Shown here: in pieces, positions 10,720 to 19,198 of the stretch
How positions within the stretch are numbered: the first letter of the stretch is position 1
How the letters are laid out: each line of letters starts with the position of its first letter
Assembly (NCBI RefSeq): GCF_003386535.1
Contig: NZ_QTTN01000006.1
Coordinates: forward strand, 161,199-225,198
Direction: 5' to 3'
DNA from: Paenibacillus taihuensis
Lineage (GTDB): Bacteria; Bacillota; Bacilli; Paenibacillales; Paenibacillaceae
Length of the DNA: 64,000 nt
The notes under the pieces: model-generated
What the model was told of the DNA's origin: nothing
What the model saw: the letters and a program-made list of their open reading frames with translations, nothing else
Database searches by the model: none
Program-made: the position numbers and the translations under genes

Positions 10720-12099
10720 ATGAAAAAAGTTGCGGGTCTACTTCTTACGGCGGCAGTGAGCATGAGCCTGGTCGGCTGCGGCTCCGACAATGAAACAAAC
10801 GGCGGGAAAGCATCGAATAATACGGCGGCATCCGCCGATGCAAGCACGAATGCAAATGCAGGTACGGCTGTGAATGCGAATGATACGGCGAACGCGGAGC
10901 CGGTGGAGCTGAGCTTCTGGCGGCATGATTTCGCGCCGGAGGCCGATTCCTTGAAGAAGCGAATCGCTTCTTTCGAAGAGAAGTATCCGAACATTAAGGT
11001 GAAGATGGAGCTGATCCCGAACGATCAGTACGAGACAAAAATCCGTACATCGCTCGCGGGCGGAAATCCGCCGGACATTATGGCGCTTGACGGGCCGACG
11101 CTGGCTTCTTACGCACATCAAGGCGCGCTGCTGCCGCTTGATGATTACATGAACAAGGACGGCAACAAAGACGATATTGCGAAGCCGGTGCTGGAGAGCT
11201 TGACGTATAACGGTAAGATTTACGCCGCTCCGAATAATGACGCGAGTCTGGCGATGTTCTACAACAAGAAGATGTTCAAGGCGAAGGGTATCGCGCTTCC
11301 TTCCAAGAACCCTGACGAGGCATGGACGTGGGAGCAGGTGCTCGATGCGGCCAAGAAGCTGAATGATCCGGCAAAGGGCGTATATGGCTGGAATCCGACG
11401 CCATGGGGCTTCGCCGGTCATGAAGGCGCTCCGTTCTCGGAAATGACGTTTCTATGGCAAGCCGGCGGCGACGTGCTGAGCCCGGATGCGAAGACAGCGA
11501 AGGGCTTTCTGGATTCCGACGCGAACAAGAATGCGCTGAAATTCTGGAGGTCTCTGTATAACAGCGAGAAGGTCGCTCCGAAGGAGCTTCCGCAGGATGC
11601 GTTCGCTAACGGCAAAGTGGCGATCCACGTTGACGGACCGTGGGCGTTCGGCAGCCTGGCTGCGAATTTCCCGAACTTCAAACTTGGCGAAGATTACGAC
11701 GTCGCTCCGCTGTGGAAAGAAGCGAAGCAGGTGACGCCGAACGGAAGCTGGAATATGGCTATTACGGCGAAATCGAAGCATCCTGAAGAAGCTTGGTTGT
11801 TTTTAAACTGGGTTACCGGTGTGGAAGGGGCCAAGGAATGGTATAAGGATACGAAAAATCTGCCTGCCCGGTTGTCCACAGCGGAAGCCTTCGCAGAACT
11901 GAAGGAGTATCCGATGAACATTTTCGTACAGCAATCCGCCAACTTTGCTCATCCTCGTCCGGTCACGCCTGCTTACCCGGCGGTCAGCGAGGCAGTCCGG
12001 CTCCTGTTTGAGGATGTTGGTCTTGGCGATGCCAACATCGACGATGCATTAGCCAAAGCTGTAGATAAGATCGACAACGCGATTGCGCAGGTAAAGTAA
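10720..12099 (+). CDS. Carbohydrate ABC transporter substrate-binding lipoprotein
   Basis: Extracytoplasmic binding protein for a CUT1-type sugar importer. 459 aa, with a lipoprotein signal peptide whose lipobox LVGC gives lipidated Cys20. An Ala/Asn/Thr-rich linker (about 24-60) probably spans the wall. The mature body has the family-1 solute-binding features, such as the NDQYETKIRTSLAGGNPPDI stretch followed by ALDGP. It lies directly upstream of two permease genes and downstream of a YesN-type regulator. No ATPase gene is present; importers of this class often share a distant MsmX-like ATPase. Substrate is unknown but is probably an oligosaccharide released by the SLH enzyme at the start of the window. 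Confidence 0.92.
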   Translation: MKKVAGLLLTAAVSMSLVGCGSDNETNGGKASNNTAASADASTNANAGTAVNANDTANAEPVELSFWRHDFAPEADSLKKRIASFEEKYPNIKVKMELIPNDQYETKIRTSLAGGNPPDIMALDGPTLASYAHQGALLPLDDYMNKDGNKDDIAKPVLESLTYNGKIYAAPNNDASLAMFYNKKMFKAKGIALPSKNPDEAWTWEQVLDAAKKLNDPAKGVYGWNPTPWGFAGHEGAPFSEMTFLWQAGGDVLSPDAKTAKGFLDSDANKNALKFWRSLYNSEKVAPKELPQDAFANGKVAIHVDGPWAFGSLAANFPNFKLGEDYDVAPLWKEAKQVTPNGSWNMAITAKSKHPEEAWLFLNWVTGVEGAKEWYKDTKNLPARLSTAEAFAELKEYPMNIFVQQSANFAHPRPVTPAYPAVSEAVRLLFEDVGLGDANIDDALAKAVDKIDNAIAQVK

Positions 12100-12114
12100 T
12101 CGTTCATAGCTGGT

Positions 12115-12158
12115 GCACGAAGGGAGAGGGGGTGCATAAGCTCCGTCTCCCTTTGTGC
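12115..12158 (+). terminator. Intercistronic stem-loop between binding protein and permease
   Basis: A 13-bp stem (12115-12127 with 12146-12158, one G-T pair) lies between the binding-protein stop and the permease gene. It has no T run directly after it. Such hairpins typically stabilise the binding-protein message and lower permease expression. Its position also argues against the upstream in-frame permease start at 12155. Confidence 0.6.
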
Positions 12159-12193
12159 TGTCTATTTCATTCGTTATGTGGGGAGGGACAGTC

Positions 12194-13087
12194 GTGAGAG
12201 GATACAAATCGGGGATCTATGACAAGCAGGAGATGCGAGCGGCGTTCCTGTTCATTCTGCCCGCGCTGCTGCTGCTCATATTGTTTATCTTCTATCCGAT
12301 GGCGCGCGCGCTTCTCATCAGCTTCCAAAATTATAATTTGATTTCCGCAAATACAAGTCCAGCGGGGCTTGCCAATTACCGGCAGTTGTTCGAGGACTCA
12401 TCCTTTCTGGAGAGTCTGGGCCACTCGTTTTATTTTGCCGCTGTCGTCATTCCGCTGCAAACGGTAATCGCACTCGGTCTCGCCCTGCTCGTCCGCCGCG
12501 TATTTCGGGGCGTCGGCCTATTCCGGACGGTCTACTTTCTGCCGGTAGTCGTGTCGTTCGCGATTGCGTCTACCATATTCAAGCTTATTTACAACAAAGA
12601 CTACGGCATGCTGAACGTCTTGTTGAGGGGACTCGGACTGCCTGCGTGGGATTTTCTGTCCAATCCGGACATATCCATGATCGGCATCATTATTTTGTGT
12701 ATCTGGAAAGCAATGGGCTTCTTTATGATCGTATTTCTCGCCGGCTTGAACAACATTCCCGATTCGCTCTATGAAGCCGCGCATGTGGATGGCGCTGGAG
12801 CGGTTCAGCAGTTCTTCAAGGTGACGCTTCCGCTTCTGAAGCGTACAACGGCCTTTGTCATTATTATTACGACAATGGATGCACTCAAGATATTCGTTCC
12901 GATCTACATCACGACTAGCGGAGGCCCGGCGCAATCCACCAGCACCGTCGTTTTCTACATCTACGAGACGGCGTTCAAGCAAATGAATATGGGGTACGCA
13001 TCGGCTGCTGCCTTCGTCTTATTCGCTATCGTGCTTGTCATCTCCGTTATTCAGCTTAGATTGTTCCGAACGGATGTAGAATACTAG
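12194..13087 (+). CDS. Sugar ABC transporter permease (MalF type)
   Basis: Inner-membrane permease subunit of a CUT1 importer. The GTG at 12194 is chosen because GGGAGGGA (12181-12188) lies 5 nt upstream; the longer in-frame start at 12155 falls inside the intercistronic hairpin. 297 aa with about six membrane segments, the first at about 15-37. The EAA loop is visible as YEAAHVDGAG...FFKVTLPLL, the site that contacts the ATPase. It pairs with the second permease 30 bp downstream. Specificity is not inferable. Confidence 0.93.
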   Translation: MRGYKSGIYDKQEMRAAFLFILPALLLLILFIFYPMARALLISFQNYNLISANTSPAGLANYRQLFEDSSFLESLGHSFYFAAVVIPLQTVIALGLALLVRRVFRGVGLFRTVYFLPVVVSFAIASTIFKLIYNKDYGMLNVLLRGLGLPAWDFLSNPDISMIGIIILCIWKAMGFFMIVFLAGLNNIPDSLYEAAHVDGAGAVQQFFKVTLPLLKRTTAFVIIITTMDALKIFVPIYITTSGGPAQSTSTVVFYIYETAFKQMNMGYASAAAFVLFAIVLVISVIQLRLFRTDVEY

Positions 13088-13117
13088 TCCGATTGCGTAT
13101 TAGAAGGAGGGACGGGT

Positions 13118-13963
13118 ATGAGAAAGAATCGGATCGGCATTCTCGCCGTTCAATATGTTGTCATGACACTTATCGCCTTACTGGTCATTTTTCCGGTGTA
13201 TTGGATGATTATGAGCTCATTCCGCACGCATGAGGAAATATTCAAATACAGCACCTTAAGCTGGCAGCTGTTCTTTCCTGTCAAGTGGACGCTCGTCAAC
13301 TACAAAGAAATTTTCATGGACGATTCAAAGCCGTTCGGCAGATATATGCTGAATACGTTGCTCGTGGCGGTTATCGTCACCTTCCTGGGGCTGATCGTCA
13401 ATTCGCTCGCCGCTTTCGCGTTCGCCAAGCTGCGCTTTCCGTTCAAGAAGACATTGATCGTGATCTTCCTCTCCTCGCTCGTCATTCCTTATGAGGTCAT
13501 CATGATCCCACAGTATTTGCTGATCGGCGACTTGCACTGGATGAACGATTACAAAGCGCTGATCGTGCCGCAGATCGTCTGGGTATTCGGCATCTTCATG
13601 CTGATCCAGTTTTTTGCGGACATTCCGAGAGATATATTGGACGCTGCGAAGATAGACGGCGCTGGCTGGCTGCGCATCTATTCCAAGATCGTGCTGCAGA
13701 CGGCCGTTCCGGCGCTGATTACGCTCGGCTTGATGACGTTCCTGAACCAGTGGGATTCGTTCCTATGGCCGCTTGTCGTCATTAACGAGGAGAAGAAGCA
13801 GGTCATTCAAGTGGCGATTTCATCGTTTCAATCCCTTCGGAATATATCGTGGGGGAAGGTGCTGGCTGCTACGACGATCAGCTCCGTACCGATTCTCGGC
13901 GTCTTTCTCCTGCTGCAAAAATATTACGTGCAAGGCATTACGATGTCCGGCGTGAAAGGATGA
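13118..13963 (+). CDS. Sugar ABC transporter permease (MalG type)
   Basis: Second permease subunit of the same importer, 281 aa, with AAGGAGGG 8 nt before the ATG. Six membrane segments are predicted by eye, and the EAA loop is ILDAAKIDGAGWLRIYSKIVL. The C-terminus ends in MSGVKG, a typical MalG-like ending. Only 7 bp separate it from the following six-hairpin protein gene, so the two are almost certainly co-transcribed. Confidence 0.93.
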   Translation: MRKNRIGILAVQYVVMTLIALLVIFPVYWMIMSSFRTHEEIFKYSTLSWQLFFPVKWTLVNYKEIFMDDSKPFGRYMLNTLLVAVIVTFLGLIVNSLAAFAFAKLRFPFKKTLIVIFLSSLVIPYEVIMIPQYLLIGDLHWMNDYKALIVPQIVWVFGIFMLIQFFADIPRDILDAAKIDGAGWLRIYSKIVLQTAVPALITLGLMTFLNQWDSFLWPLVVINEEKKQVIQVAISSFQSLRNISWGKVLAATTISSVPILGVFLLLQKYYVQGITMSGVKG

Positions 13964-13970
13964 CAGCTCC

Positions 13971-16031
13971 ATGGCAAGCTGGTTGAAGACAGGCGCCCAT
14001 CTGAGGTGGTACGCCGATCATGAATGGAACGACTATCCGGTTTCTCTTCCGGCAGGCGAAGCGCATACATCCTATGCGGCCGTGTCCGGAGCGGAGGTCA
14101 CGCTCCAAGTCCGCCTTGCGTCTCCCGAACTGCAGACGGATGTGCAGCAAGTATATGAGGCGGAGATAGCGATCATGCCGTCGAGCGAAGCGGCTTCAAT
14201 TCGCGGCATACAGCTTGTATGGCCGATCGACCCGGCATTGAAGTGCGTCTGGAAGCCGCATCTGTCGCCGTTCGAGAATATGGCGGTCGGAGACAGGCTG
14301 TTCCGCTCGCCTGCGATTATTTTTGAGAGCGAGCGGAAGATGACCGCGTTGGTGCCGAATATTGACGCAATCGAGCAGCTGCGCGTGCTTCCGCATATTA
14401 TGGATTATACGGAATCGAATCATAGCTTGATGTACGGCTTGTGCGACTATGAAGAAACCGGTCATGTGTATCACAAGCTTGCGCCTGAGCGGACAAGCGC
14501 GGCGCAGCCGTTATCATTCCGCTTCTACTTGGCGGAGTGGATAAAGCCGGAGAACGGCCGGGACAAGGATTACCGGCCTGTCGAACGGCTGCTGTGGGAG
14601 CTGTTCGCCGCGAAGCGAATGCCGCTGGAAGATGAACGGCTAGTGGTGAATGCACTGAAGCCTTATACGGACTATGCCTACGGCTGGGCGTTCGAGCGAT
14701 GGGGCGATGTGACATGGCAGCAGTTCAGGCTGAACGGAGAAGAAGTCGGCGGTGTCGCTTTTATCGTATGCGCCAGACAAAAGCCCGGTGGCGGTCAGGA
14801 GCAAGCGTGGCGCGAGCCGAAAAGCTTGTGGAACCAAGCCTGGTTTTGCGGCTTGCGCACCGCCTACGGCTATGCGCTGTGGGGACGAAGCGGCGGATGC
14901 GAGGATTGGGCGGCTAAGGCGGAGCTTGCGCTTAACTTCGCCCTGAGCGCGCCTCAGACCGAAGGGCTGTTCCCTGGGTATTACCAGGCCGGAGAGGACA
15001 ATGAGTGGGAATCGGGACGGTGGTATATGTCCGGTCCGCGGCGACCGCCGGGGCACGAGGATGATGTGCATCTGCTCGATAGCTCCTGGACATGCTACTG
15101 GCTGTTGAAGTGGTATCGCGACGTTCGCGCGGACGAACGGATTTTGCCGTTTGTCCGCCGTTATGTGAACCGCTTGCTGAGTTTGCAGCTGGACAACGGC
15201 AGCTTCCCGGCGTGGGTGGAGCCAACGACCTCGCAATCTTCGCCCTACTTGCTCGAAAGTCCCGAAGCGTCGATGCATATCATGCTGCTGTGCCTGCTGA
15301 ACGAAATCGAGCCGAATGCGGCTTACATCCAAGCCTCGCAACGTACCGCAAACAGGGTGCTGGAGCAGGTGGTAGCTGCGGGAAGATGGGAAGACTTCGA
15401 AACGTACTGGTCCTGTTCCAAGCAATGGGAAGGCAAGCAGTACGGTCAGCTCGATTCGCGCAGCGGCCTGTACAATCAGTGCAACTTCGGCATGTACTGG
15501 ACTGCTGAAGCGTTCAAGGACCTCTATACGGCAACGGGATCGGAGCATTGGCTGGATGCGGGCGAGCAGGTGCTGGCCGAAGCTTCGCTCTACCAGCAAA
15601 TATGGCAGCCCTCTTATTTTCCGGTTCCGACCGTAGGTGGCTTTGGCGTCATGAATAGCGATGACGAATGGAACGACGCTCGCCAAAGCTTGTTTGCGCT
15701 TACTTACCTGGACTACTACCTTCTTACCGGCAGAGAGAGCTATCTCGCTCGCTCGCTGTGGGCGATGAAGGCTTCGTTCTATATGATGTATTGCCCGCTT
15801 AATCCCGCCGTTAAAGCGATGTACGAGCGTGTACACAAGCAGTTTAACGAGCATGATTTCGGTTTTCATATGGAAAATTTTAATCATCACGACGGTACGC
15901 CGGTGGACGGTTTAGGGGAATTCACCATATTCGATTGGGGCTGCGGAGCGGCTTCCTCCTCGTTGGCCGAATTTGAGCTGACCTTAAACCGTGCTGCTGC
16001 GAAGCAGGTAGAAATGCCGTTCATTTCATAA
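13971..16031 (+). CDS. Cytoplasmic six-hairpin glycosidase-like protein, first paralogue
   Basis: 686 aa with no signal peptide. It starts 7 bp after the permease gene, so it probably acts on the imported sugar in the cytoplasm. The central and C-terminal part is rich in alternating helical segments with aromatic/acid motifs (WREPKSLWNQAWFCGLRTAY, WEDFETYWSCS, GLYNQCNFGMYWTAEAFKDL, DDEWNDARQSLFALTYLDYY, EFTIFDWGCGAA), which suggests an (alpha/alpha)6 toroid fold. The N-terminal 200 residues look beta-rich. All of these motifs recur in the paralogue at 56217-58274. I do not recognise the exact glycosidase family. Catalysis is inferred from the fold-like pattern and operon context only. Confidence 0.8.
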   Translation: MASWLKTGAHLRWYADHEWNDYPVSLPAGEAHTSYAAVSGAEVTLQVRLASPELQTDVQQVYEAEIAIMPSSEAASIRGIQLVWPIDPALKCVWKPHLSPFENMAVGDRLFRSPAIIFESERKMTALVPNIDAIEQLRVLPHIMDYTESNHSLMYGLCDYEETGHVYHKLAPERTSAAQPLSFRFYLAEWIKPENGRDKDYRPVERLLWELFAAKRMPLEDERLVVNALKPYTDYAYGWAFERWGDVTWQQFRLNGEEVGGVAFIVCARQKPGGGQEQAWREPKSLWNQAWFCGLRTAYGYALWGRSGGCEDWAAKAELALNFALSAPQTEGLFPGYYQAGEDNEWESGRWYMSGPRRPPGHEDDVHLLDSSWTCYWLLKWYRDVRADERILPFVRRYVNRLLSLQLDNGSFPAWVEPTTSQSSPYLLESPEASMHIMLLCLLNEIEPNAAYIQASQRTANRVLEQVVAAGRWEDFETYWSCSKQWEGKQYGQLDSRSGLYNQCNFGMYWTAEAFKDLYTATGSEHWLDAGEQVLAEASLYQQIWQPSYFPVPTVGGFGVMNSDDEWNDARQSLFALTYLDYYLLTGRESYLARSLWAMKASFYMMYCPLNPAVKAMYERVHKQFNEHDFGFHMENFNHHDGTPVDGLGEFTIFDWGCGAASSSLAEFELTLNRAAAKQVEMPFIS

Positions 16032-16032
16032 G

Positions 16033-16097
16033 CACCAGACTCGAAAGATCGCTTTCGCTTACCCATTCGGGCAGGCGAAAGCGGTCTTTCTTGTGCT
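16033..16097 (+). terminator. Intrinsic terminator of the carbohydrate operon
   Basis: A long inverted repeat begins 2 bp after the stop. AAAGATCGCTTTCGC pairs with GCGAAAGCGGTCTTT (one G-T), and outer GCAC/GTGC pairing closes the structure. The T-rich TCTTTCTT on the 3' side fits an intrinsic terminator. Confidence 0.8.
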
Positions 16098-16183
16098 TAG
16101 GGAGCTGCGGGAACGAACTTTGCGGCAGCTCGCACAGCATAGTGAGACTCTCCTGGCACCCTTCCGACAATTCAGTTCATAAT

Positions 16184-16215
16184 TTGACATATTTTGAGCA
16201 GAAACGATTGCATTT
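16184..16215 (+). promoter_or_regulatory. Possible sigma-A promoter for the Sia-like operon
   Basis: A perfect -35 hexamer TTGACA lies at 16184-16189 in the 298-bp gap before the kinase gene. The best -10 candidate 18 bp further, TTGCAT (16208-16213), is poor, so this is only a suggestion. The rest of the gap holds the terminator of the upstream operon and the 26-codon reading frame listed next. Confidence 0.35.
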
Positions 16216-16252
16216 TTATGCATGGGGGCAGGAGGAAGAACGGCGTTGTCGA

Positions 16253-16333
16253 ATGAGTAAGGAAATGTATTCCTTTGGTAGGACGTATCCTGGGCCGCAA
16301 GCCGCGGGTATGAATTTGAAAGTAGGGGAATGA
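16253..16333 (+). CDS. Possible 26-aa leader peptide coupled to the SiaB-like gene
   Basis: A short frame starting at ATG 16253 and ending with TGA at 16331-16333 overlaps the next gene's ATG in an ATGA arrangement, the same coupling seen between the following genes. A GGAGG at 16231-16235 lies 17 nt upstream, which is too far for an ideal ribosome site. The peptide contains FGRTYPGPQAAG. It resembles nothing I recognise. It may be a real coupling peptide or chance. Confidence 0.25.
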   Translation: MSKEMYSFGRTYPGPQAAGMNLKVGE

Positions 16334-16905
16334 GCCGGCTCATGATGATCGATGTGTTGGAAGTACAGCAAGCGCTGCGCGCTCGCGGAATCCTGATCTG
16401 CTTCTCGGGCAGGTTGTCGCAAGCGCTTATTGCAGAATACGGAGAGGCGGTCAAGTCTTATCTGGAAACGGAGCACCGTCCGCAGAACGAAGTGTACAAT
16501 ATTTTCTCTTTGTTCATCGAGCAAACGCAAAATATTAATAAATATAATGTGGCCAAGGCCGACAGTCCCCATCACGGCCTGCTGCTCTATTCCAGCATTG
16601 TGACGATCGGCAAGCAGGAAGAGGCGGGCTATATGGTCTGTTCCGGCAATTTGATTCTTAACGAGGATGCCGAAGCGCTTCAAACTTATCTGGATTCGCT
16701 CATTGTGATGGATAAGACGGAGCTTAAAGCGCTATACAAAATGAAGCTCAAAGCGGAGATTGCGCCGGAGGAAACCGGAGCCGGTCTTGGGCTTATCGAT
16801 ATGGCACGCAAATCATCGACGAAGCTGGAATATTCGATCGTCGATCAGAATAATGGGCTATCCTTTTTTACTTTGAAGGCGACTGTACGAGGAGTGTCAG
16901 CATGA
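16330..16905 (+). CDS. siaB: SiaB-family serine/threonine protein kinase (DUF6272)
   Basis: 191 aa, matching the SiaB family by its N-terminal ILICFSGRLSQALIAEYGE segment and a C-terminal GHKL-like piece (ETGAGLGLIDMARKS). In Pseudomonas, SiaB phosphorylates the SiaC switch protein and so turns off the diguanylate cyclase SiaD. Here the gene overlaps the SiaC homologue by 4 nt (ATGA). The start is uncertain: the ATG at 16330 is only 2 nt from AGGGG, while ATG 16342 (13 nt away) would give a protein 4 residues shorter. No membrane segment is seen. Assignment to the family is by sequence pattern and the very characteristic neighbours. Confidence 0.85.
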   Translation: MSRLMMIDVLEVQQALRARGILICFSGRLSQALIAEYGEAVKSYLETEHRPQNEVYNIFSLFIEQTQNINKYNVAKADSPHHGLLLYSSIVTIGKQEEAGYMVCSGNLILNEDAEALQTYLDSLIVMDKTELKALYKMKLKAEIAPEETGAGLGLIDMARKSSTKLEYSIVDQNNGLSFFTLKATVRGVSA

Positions 16906-17294
16906 ATCCACTATATGTTGAATCAACCAAGAGCACCCCGGAAGTTCGGTTCGATCCGGCAGGGGGAACGCTCGTTATCACAGGTCAATCCTATCCCGAG
17001 AATGCGTTCCGATTCTATGAACCGCTGATGAATTGGCTGGATGACTATCTGGAGCACATGAAGCAGAGCACTGTTGTCACCATCGAGTTGCATCTGCCAT
17101 ACGTCAATACGAGCAGCACCAAGTGCTTAATGCATCTGCTGGAGAAGCTCGACAAAGCGTTTGCAAGCGGCAAAAAGGTCGAGGTTCGCTGGTACTGCGA
17201 CGAAGAGAATGAAGCGGAGCAGGAATGCGCGGAAGAATTCAAGGAAGACTTGCAGCTGCCGTTCGCCATACTCCCGCGAGGTACAGGCGCGTGA
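16902..17294 (+). CDS. siaC: SiaC-family regulatory phosphoprotein (DUF1987)
   Basis: 130 aa. It carries the family signature TPEVRFDPAGGTLVITGQSYPEN at the N-terminus and the NTSSTK motif, in which Thr70 corresponds to the phosphorylated Thr of Pseudomonas SiaC. In that system, unphosphorylated SiaC binds and activates the cyclase SiaD, SiaB phosphorylates it and SiaA dephosphorylates it. The start is firm: GAGGAG lies about 8 nt before the ATG and the gene overlaps siaB by 4 nt. The C-terminus is acidic (CDEENEAEQE). It is the central switch element of the four-gene operon. Confidence 0.92.
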   Translation: MNPLYVESTKSTPEVRFDPAGGTLVITGQSYPENAFRFYEPLMNWLDDYLEHMKQSTVVTIELHLPYVNTSSTKCLMHLLEKLDKAFASGKKVEVRWYCDEENEAEQECAEEFKEDLQLPFAILPRGTGA

Positions 17295-19198
17295 AGGACG
17301 AGAGGCTGCAGCGGGCTGCGCCGAAGGGCTTTGTCGATGGGCGGCAGCTGGATATTGGCATTCGCAGGGTAATGGTGCTGGCGAGCGCATTAATTGCGCT
17401 ATCGATTATTTTGATCGGCTCCTATATCTATCGGGTTACGGAGCAGGAAGCGCTGAATAAGCTGAAGGCGCGTGATCTGCCGACGCTCGCGAAGTCGATC
17501 TCCGCACGCGTGGACGGCAGAATCGAGCGGGCGGTGGAAACGTCGCTTACGCTGTCTCACGATCCGTTCGTGCTGGAGTGGCTGTCCGGTGAAGAGAAGG
17601 ACAAGAGGCTTGCCGACATGATTAGCAAGAAGACAAGCTACCTGCACCAGAAACTCGGCTACAGCGCCACGTTTATCGTAGGCGCAGCCTCCCGCAAGTA
17701 TTGGAGTTACGACGGCAGCCTGCTGTCCGTGATCAAGAAGGAAGATCCTGCAGACGCCTGGTTCTTCGACACCTTGGCAGCGGGGCGTGAAGTATCCATT
17801 AATTTCGATACGAACGAAGAGCTTCATGGTGTATTTGCGTTCATCAACGTGTTGGCCGGCAGCGACCTCAAGCGACCGCTCGGCATCGTCGGCGTCGGGA
17901 TGAAGCTGGACGGGCTGTCGGAGGAGTTTGATTCGTATAAAGAGGGCAGCGGAATCAATCTATGGCTGACCGGCAGCGACGGGAAAATTTATCTGTCCGA
18001 CAATGCATCCGATAACGGACGCAATATTAGCGATGTACTGCCCGATTCAGCCAAGAGTCAGCTGTCGGAGAATACCCGCGATCAGAAAGGCGAAATGGTC
18101 GTTCTGGAATATGACACGCCTGATGCCGGAAGAGTGGATTTAATCAGACAGCATCTGAAATCGACGGAGCTGCAGCTGTATGTCGAGGTGGAGAGACGGG
18201 AGACGACAGGCTTCCTGCAGTCGATCCGCTGGAATACCGCTTTGGCGGCTTTGGTGATCATTCTGGCAACCATCGGCTTCTTCTTCTATATCTCCCGCCG
18301 AATGGTCAATCCGTATAAACGGGCGGTGGAAATGAACCGGCGGCTGGAAGACGAGATTGCGCTTCGGACGAAGGAGCTGTCGGAGCGTAATGAGGAGATG
18401 CTGGACAGCATTAATTATGCGCGGCTGCTGCAGCAATCGGTTCTGCCGAAGCCGGAGGCTATCGAGAATCTGCTGAGCGCGCCTTTCGTCCTCTGGCGGC
18501 CGAGAGATGTCGTCGGCGGCGATTTCTTCTGGGTGAAGAAGCGACACGGCAGAACTTTCGTCGCGGTGGGGGATTGTACCGGGCACGGCGTTCCCGGCGC
18601 GTTCATGACGATGCTGGCGTTGTCCGCTCTCAATCGTATTGCAGAGACCGATGCCTGCTCTAGTCCGGCGGATATGCTGGAGGCGCTTAACCGGCTGATC
18701 AAGGAAACGCTGCATCGCGAGGGCCAAGAGGAGATAACGGACGACGGCATGTCTATCGGCTTATGCGCCATAGAGCAAGATGGGGCCGTCACCTTTGCCG
18801 GTGCGTCCTGCTGGCTCTACCGTCTGGACGCAGAGGGATTGCAGTCGTGGAAGGGCGACCGCCGCGGCATCGGCTATCGGCGTACGCCGGGCGATTACCG
18901 CTTTACGAATATTGCGCTGCCGGAAGGCAAAGCAAGAATGTATCTCTTAACGGACGGCTTGATGGATCAGAACGGCGGAGACCGGGATCACTCATTCGGG
19001 CGAAAGAGGTTTGAAGAGCTGTTATTGTCCATAGGGGATTTGAAGGAGACGGAGCAGAGAGACAAGATGATTCAATCGCTCGAGTCCTATATGGGCGAAG
19101 AACGGCAGCGAGATGATATTACAGTGCTTTCTTTTCTTGTTGGCGAGGAACACGGATACAGAGGGGAATCGGATGAGGAATCTGGAGAAGCATTATGA
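17291..19198 (+). CDS. SiaA-like membrane PP2C/SpoIIE phosphatase
   Basis: 635 aa from GTG 17291, chosen because it overlaps the SiaC stop in a GTGA arrangement; the longer ATG at 17225 would overlap SiaC by 70 nt. A short cytoplasmic segment precedes a membrane helix (about 28-48), an extracellular Cache-like sensor (about 50-310), a second helix (about 315-337), a HAMP/coiled coil (to about 385) and a SpoIIE-type PP2C domain. Metal-binding Asp411 (VVGGDFFW) and Asp428 (GDCTGHGVPG) are present, as is the late TDGLMDQNGG motif. It should dephosphorylate the SiaC protein on an external cue. Ligand is unknown. Confidence 0.9.
   Translation: MKDERLQRAAPKGFVDGRQLDIGIRRVMVLASALIALSIILIGSYIYRVTEQEALNKLKARDLPTLAKSISARVDGRIERAVETSLTLSHDPFVLEWLSGEEKDKRLADMISKKTSYLHQKLGYSATFIVGAASRKYWSYDGSLLSVIKKEDPADAWFFDTLAAGREVSINFDTNEELHGVFAFINVLAGSDLKRPLGIVGVGMKLDGLSEEFDSYKEGSGINLWLTGSDGKIYLSDNASDNGRNISDVLPDSAKSQLSENTRDQKGEMVVLEYDTPDAGRVDLIRQHLKSTELQLYVEVERRETTGFLQSIRWNTALAALVIILATIGFFFYISRRMVNPYKRAVEMNRRLEDEIALRTKELSERNEEMLDSINYARLLQQSVLPKPEAIENLLSAPFVLWRPRDVVGGDFFWVKKRHGRTFVAVGDCTGHGVPGAFMTMLALSALNRIAETDACSSPADMLEALNRLIKETLHREGQEEITDDGMSIGLCAIEQDGAVTFAGASCWLYRLDAEGLQSWKGDRRGIGYRRTPGDYRFTNIALPEGKARMYLLTDGLMDQNGGDRDHSFGRKRFEELLLSIGDLKETEQRDKMIQSLESYMGEERQRDDITVLSFLVGEEHGYRGESDEESGEAL

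Noticed and set aside
12155..12193. Upstream start for the first permease
   Set aside because: It falls inside the intercistronic hairpin, and GGGAGGGA fits the GTG at 12194.
14640..15890. 416-codon open frame on the minus strand
   Set aside because: Antisense to the six-hairpin protein, whose motifs are conserved in a second copy; the minus frame shows no domain.
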